From CBFGRV01 sp965651265 (lineage in GTDB: Bacteria > Bacteroidota > Rhodothermia > Rhodothermales > VXPQ01): a stretch of DNA of 7,826 bases. Positions 4,717-7,826 of the stretch are shown here, in pieces (position 1 is the first letter of the stretch; the number at the start of each line of letters is the position of its first letter). Under the pieces are notes generated by a model. It had not been told where the DNA came from and made no database searches. It was given only the letters and a program-made list of their open reading frames with translations. The stretch is taken from assembly GCA_965651265.1 (NCBI GenBank), contig CBFGRV010000104.1, positions 1 to 7,826 on the forward strand. The letters are read 5' to 3'. A program made the position numbers and the translations under genes.

Positions 4717-7227
4717 GTGTCCGAACTGCCTATTCATTCGGTCCTTCCCCAACTGCGCGATGCGTTGCGTGCTCGGCCCGCGGCGGTGCTGCAGGCGCCC
4801 CCCGGCGCGGGCAAGACCACCATTGTGCCTACGGCACTCCTCGATGAGCCGTGGCTGGCCGCCCGGCGCATCGTGATGCTCGAGCCGCGGCGGCTGGCCG
4901 CACGGGCCGCGGCGTATCGGATGGCTCAGCTCCGCGGCGAGCGCGTCGGGCAGACCATCGGCTACCGCATCCGGATGGACACGCGTGCCGGCCCGCAGAC
5001 CCGCGTCGAAGTGGTCACCGAAGGGGTGCTGACGCGCCTGCTGCAGGATGATCCTTCGCTCGACGGCGTTGGGCTCGTGATCTTCGACGAATTCCACGAG
5101 CGAAGCCTCCAGGCGGATCTCGGACTCGCACTGACGCTGGAGGCGCGCCGCATCTTTCGCGAAGACCTTCGGATACTCGTGATGTCGGCGACGCTGGAGA
5201 CCGAAGGCGTCGCTCGGCTGCTTGGCGATGCGCCTGTCGTAACAAGCGAGGGCCGCAGCTATCCGGTCGACACGCATTACCTCGACCAGCCCTCCGAGGC
5301 ACGCATCGAGGAGCTCGCCGCCCGCACCGTGCGCCGAGCCCTGCGCGATCACGACGGCGACGTACTCGTCTTCCTGCCGGGCGCCGGCGAGATTCGATGC
5401 ACAGAGACTCTGCTGGATGGAGTCGGGCCCGACGTCGACATCCACCCGCTCTACGGCGATCTGCCACAGCAGGCGCAGGATGCCGCCATCGCACCGAGCC
5501 CGCCGGGCCGGCGGAAGGTCGTGCTGGCCACGGACATCGCAGAGACGAGCCTCACGATCGAGGGCGTGCGCGTGGTAGTCGACAGCGGTCTGATGCGCGT
5601 GCCCCGGTTTTCGCCGCGGAGCGGGATGACACGCCTCGCGACGGTCCCCGTGTCGAAGGCGTCCGCCGATCAGCGCCGCGGGCGCGCCGGACGGCTGGGG
5701 CCGGGTGCGTGCTACCGGCTCTGGACGCATCTCGAGCACAAGCGGCTGGAGGCGCACAGCGCGCCGGAGATCCTGCAGGCCGATCTGGCCCCGCTGACGC
5801 TGGAACTGGCGAACTGGGGCGTTTCGGATCCAAACATGCTCTTGTGGATGGATCCGCCTCCGGCCGCAGCGCTTGGGCAGGCGCGGGATCTTCTGCGACA
5901 GCTCGGAGCGCTCGATGACGGCGGCAAGATCACCGATCACGGCCGCGAGATGGCGGCGATCGGGACGCACCCGAGACTCGCGCACATGCTGCTGAAGGCT
6001 AAGACGATCGGGCAGACGGCCATCGCGTGCCAACTGGCGGCGCTGCTCGGCGAGCGCGACATCCTCAAATCTCTCGACGGCGTCGGGAATGCGGACATCC
6101 GCCTGAGGCTGCAGGCCCTGCAGGATCTCGCCCGTCGCGATTCCAGAGACCTCGACTATGCCCACGGATTTGAGGTCGATCGGCGTGCGGCGCGGCACGT
6201 GCTGAAGGTAGCGAAACACTGGGCGCAGCGGCTGACTGCCGGGCCTTCGGACACCGCCGGCGACATCGAGTCGGCCGGGCTGCTGCTGGCCTTCGCCTAT
6301 CCGGACCGCATCGCGCAGGGGGCGAACGGCCGATTTCGACTCCGCACCGGACGGATGGCCCGCTTCGCAGCGCCGCAGCTCCTCTCCGACGCGGACTTCC
6401 TCATCGCCGCCGATCTCGGTGAACGCCGACATGAGAGCCGGATTTACCTGGCCGCGCCGATCTCCCTGGAGGATTTGGAGGCTCATTTCGCGGACCAGAT
6501 CGAGGAGGTCACCATCGTGGAGTGGGATTCGGAGGCACGGCTTGTCCGGGCGCGGCGCCGGCGTCGTCTCGGCGCCATCGTGCTGAAGGACGGCCCACTG
6601 CCGGACCTCGATCCTGACTCGGTTGTCAGCGCTCTCCTCGACGGCATCCGTCAGGAGGGGCTCTCCATCCTCCGGTGGACGAAGAACGCCAGGCAGCTGC
6701 AGCAGCGGCTCGTCTTCCTCCATCATCGTGACCCCATGTGGCCAAATGCGTCGGATGGGGCGCTCCTCCTCTCACTTGAGGACTGGCTCAAGCCGCACCT
6801 CTACGGGATACGGCGTGCTGATGAGTTGCAAAAGCTGGATCTCGCGAGCGTCCTCCTCGGGATGATCGGGTGGGAACGTCGCGGGGAGCTCGACGAGCGG
6901 GCGCCTACGCACGTCACTGTGCCGAGCGGATCGCGCATTCCCATCGACTACAGCGACCCGGCCAGTCCGGTACTGGCGGTGCGCCTGCAGGAACTCTTCG
7001 GCGCCACGGAGACGCCGCGCATCGACCGCGGGCGGGTGCCGCTCACATTGCACCTGCTCTCGCCCGCCCACCGTCCGATGCAGGTGACGCAGGATCTGGC
7101 GAGCTTCTGGCGCGAGACGTACTTCGACGTGCGGAAGGACCTGCGCGGCCGCTATCCGAAACACTACTGGCCGGAAAACCCACTCGAGGCCGAGCCGACG
7201 AACCGCGCGAAGCCGCGGAAGGGGTAG
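4717..7227 (+). CDS. hrpB: ATP-dependent DExH-box helicase HrpB
   Basis: This 836-aa superfamily 2 helicase of the bacterial HrpB type has its motifs in order: Walker A APPGAGKTT (27-35), motif Ia LEPRRLAARAAA (55-66), TEGVLTRLLQ (101-110), motif II DEFH (124-127), motif III SAT (157-159), motif V ATDIAETSLTI (271-281) and motif VI QRRGRAGR (319-326). A winged-helix/ratchet region follows (from about 345, EILQADLAPLTLELANWG). The C-terminal HrpB-specific part has the near-invariant VPSGSRIPIDYSDP, the LFGATETP segment, LLSPAHRPMQVTQDLASFW and RYPKHYWPENP. Length is close to E. coli HrpB (a little over 800 aa). The family is an RNA-helicase type, related to HrpA, with a poorly known cellular role; it should act in the cytoplasm. 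The start is GTG at 4717: the preserved N-terminus LPIHSVLPQLRDAL fits the family, and the ATG at 4671 is in another frame. The ribosome site is weak. The gene converges on the GH2-like gene with one base between stops. Confidence 0.97.
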   Translation: MSELPIHSVLPQLRDALRARPAAVLQAPPGAGKTTIVPTALLDEPWLAARRIVMLEPRRLAARAAAYRMAQLRGERVGQTIGYRIRMDTRAGPQTRVEVVTEGVLTRLLQDDPSLDGVGLVIFDEFHERSLQADLGLALTLEARRIFREDLRILVMSATLETEGVARLLGDAPVVTSEGRSYPVDTHYLDQPSEARIEELAARTVRRALRDHDGDVLVFLPGAGEIRCTETLLDGVGPDVDIHPLYGDLPQQAQDAAIAPSPPGRRKVVLATDIAETSLTIEGVRVVVDSGLMRVPRFSPRSGMTRLATVPVSKASADQRRGRAGRLGPGACYRLWTHLEHKRLEAHSAPEILQADLAPLTLELANWGVSDPNMLLWMDPPPAAALGQARDLLRQLGALDDGGKITDHGREMAAIGTHPRLAHMLLKAKTIGQTAIACQLAALLGERDILKSLDGVGNADIRLRLQALQDLARRDSRDLDYAHGFEVDRRAARHVLKVAKHWAQRLTAGPSDTAGDIESAGLLLAFAYPDRIAQGANGRFRLRTGRMARFAAPQLLSDADFLIAADLGERRHESRIYLAAPISLEDLEAHFADQIEEVTIVEWDSEARLVRARRRRRLGAIVLKDGPLPDLDPDSVVSALLDGIRQEGLSILRWTKNARQLQQRLVFLHHRDPMWPNASDGALLLSLEDWLKPHLYGIRRADELQKLDLASVLLGMIGWERRGELDERAPTHVTVPSGSRIPIDYSDPASPVLAVRLQELFGATETPRIDRGRVPLTLHLLSPAHRPMQVTQDLASFWRETYFDVRKDLRGRYPKHYWPENPLEAEPTNRAKPRKG

Positions 7228-7228
7228 C

Positions 7229-7826
7229 CTACCGCTCTCGAATAAGGAGCGTCGGATCGACAGGGTAGCGCCCGAATCGCGCACCGTAGATAGCGAGGCC
7301 GTGGGGCAGCGCCGCGCTCACCTCGAGCCTGACGCGGAGCTCGCCGCGCGCGGCCGCCTGCTCGATGGCTTCGCGCGGCACGGGTGCCGCAACCAGCCAG
7401 CCGTACGAGCCCGCCTCGCGCAGGCGCCGATCCTTCGGCTGCGAGTGCCACGAAAGGATCCCCCGGTGGTCGGCCGGATCATCCGGTAGATCGAACGTCC
7501 CGGCCGAGCGGCCCTCGAAATAAACCGTGACGGCGCTCGGGAATCGGTCCTCGTCCGTCATCGGATAGGCGTTCGGGTTCTTGCTCGGATCGTGGGTGCC
7601 GGCGCCCCGCATGAAGTCGCCCTCGATCCGCTCACCATCCTCGATATCCTTCCCGTAAAGCTGCTTGGCGGATGCCTCGAAGAGAAACGTCGCACCCGCG
7701 ACATCCGCCGGTGCGAGCCCCTCAGGCCAGTCCAGCCGAAATTCGAAGTACCCCGCCCCCGCCCCGTTCACCTTCAGACCGCCCAGCACGTCCCACTGCT
7801 TCAGGGACCAGTCGGCATCCGAAAAT
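7229..7826 (-). CDS. C-terminal part of a probable glycoside hydrolase family 2 protein, N-terminus beyond the window
   Basis: The minus-strand frame is open from the right edge (first full codon at 7825-7823) to the TAG at 7231-7229 and encodes 198 residues. The apparent GTG at 7789 is internal: the reading continues upstream as FSDADWSLKQWD, so the true start is outside the window. Recognisable pieces are LKVNGAGAGYFEFRLDWP, ATFLFEASAKQLYGKD, GDFMRGAGTHDPSKNPNAYP, FPSAVTVYFEG and DDPADHRGILSWHSQ, then a strand-rich tail ending RYPVDPTLLIRER. From memory this pattern matches the C-terminal beta-sandwich region of GH2-type (beta-galactosidase-like) proteins in polysaccharide-degrading bacteria. 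The catalytic barrel is not in view, so enzyme activity cannot be confirmed. An alternative is a stand-alone sugar-binding or lyase C-terminal domain. If it is GH2, it pairs thematically with the DUF1080 lipoprotein as a glycoside-degrading function. Confidence 0.66.
   Translation of the reverse strand, partial: FSDADWSLKQWDVLGGLKVNGAGAGYFEFRLDWPEGLAPADVAGATFLFEASAKQLYGKDIEDGERIEGDFMRGAGTHDPSKNPNAYPMTDEDRFPSAVTVYFEGRSAGTFDLPDDPADHRGILSWHSQPKDRRLREAGSYGWLVAAPVPREAIEQAAARGELRVRLEVSAALPHGLAIYGARFGRYPVDPTLLIRER

Noticed and set aside
4671..4847. ATG at 4671 as an alternative start for hrpB
   Set aside because: It is in a different frame from the helicase and leads to a short Arg-rich product; the GTG at 4717 is in frame with the conserved N-terminus.
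4597..6726. A 709-codon open frame on the minus strand opposite hrpB
   Set aside because: It lies antisense to an unmistakable helicase with all motifs intact; its product is Arg-rich with no recognisable domain. Such frames are common opposite GC-rich genes with few stop codons.
7233..7251. Short inverted repeat CGCTC...GAGCG at the end of the GH2-like gene
   Set aside because: The stem is only 5 bp with a 9-nt loop, has no T-run and lies within coding sequence, so it is not a supported terminator.
1..7826. Defence system, CRISPR, mobile element or RNA gene
   Set aside because: I saw no direct-repeat arrays, transposase or integrase frames, tRNA-like cloverleafs or rRNA sequence. HrpB is a DExH helicase but of the housekeeping type, with no nuclease or defence partner beside it.

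Overview
This is a GC-rich bacterial window in which nearly every base is coding. It holds seven protein genes, five complete and two cut by the window edges. I see no RNA gene, mobile element, CRISPR array or long repeat. The host is probably Gram-negative: two products have lipoprotein signal peptides, two or three more have export signals, and one is a small strand-rich protein that looks outer-membrane associated. Shine-Dalgarno use is patchy: clear before the serine hydrolase gene, weak or absent before the others. The gene content (M28 peptidase with a fibronectin-like tail, DUF1080 lipoprotein, GH2-type protein, HrpB) would suit environmental Proteobacteria, Gemmatimonadota or high-GC relatives of the Bacteroidota. 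I cannot choose between these from the sequence alone.

Layout. Bases 1-2452 (minus strand) carry a two-gene unit: a secreted M28-family metallopeptidase with a C-terminal fibronectin-III-like domain, then a beta-lactamase-fold serine hydrolase lipoprotein that runs off the left edge. The two genes share an ATGA stop/start overlap. A small exported protein of unknown function (2484-2921, plus) starts head to head with the peptidase, only 31 bp away. It converges, 11 bp apart, on a DUF1080 (3-keto-disaccharide hydrolase-like) lipoprotein gene (2933-3748, minus). A 153-bp divergent intergenic region (3749-3901) follows, with a good sigma70-like promoter candidate for the DUF1080 gene. On the plus strand come a multi-pass membrane protein of the DUF4956 / MgtC-SapB-like type (3902-4657) and, 59 bp later, the ATP-dependent DExH helicase HrpB (4717-7227). 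HrpB ends one base before the stop codon of a minus-strand gene entering from the right edge, whose visible part resembles the C-terminus of a glycoside hydrolase family 2 protein.

How the parts may work together. Five of the seven products appear to act outside the cytoplasm on peptides, esters/amides or sugars, consistent with scavenging of polymers. DUF1080 and GH2-type proteins are both associated with glycoside breakdown, but here they are separated by a housekeeping-like helicase and a membrane protein, so any link is loose. I found no convincing new multi-gene system. The points most worth a second look are the M28 peptidase, where Asp stands at the usual first zinc-ligand His, and the small uncharacterised exported protein encoded head to head with it.
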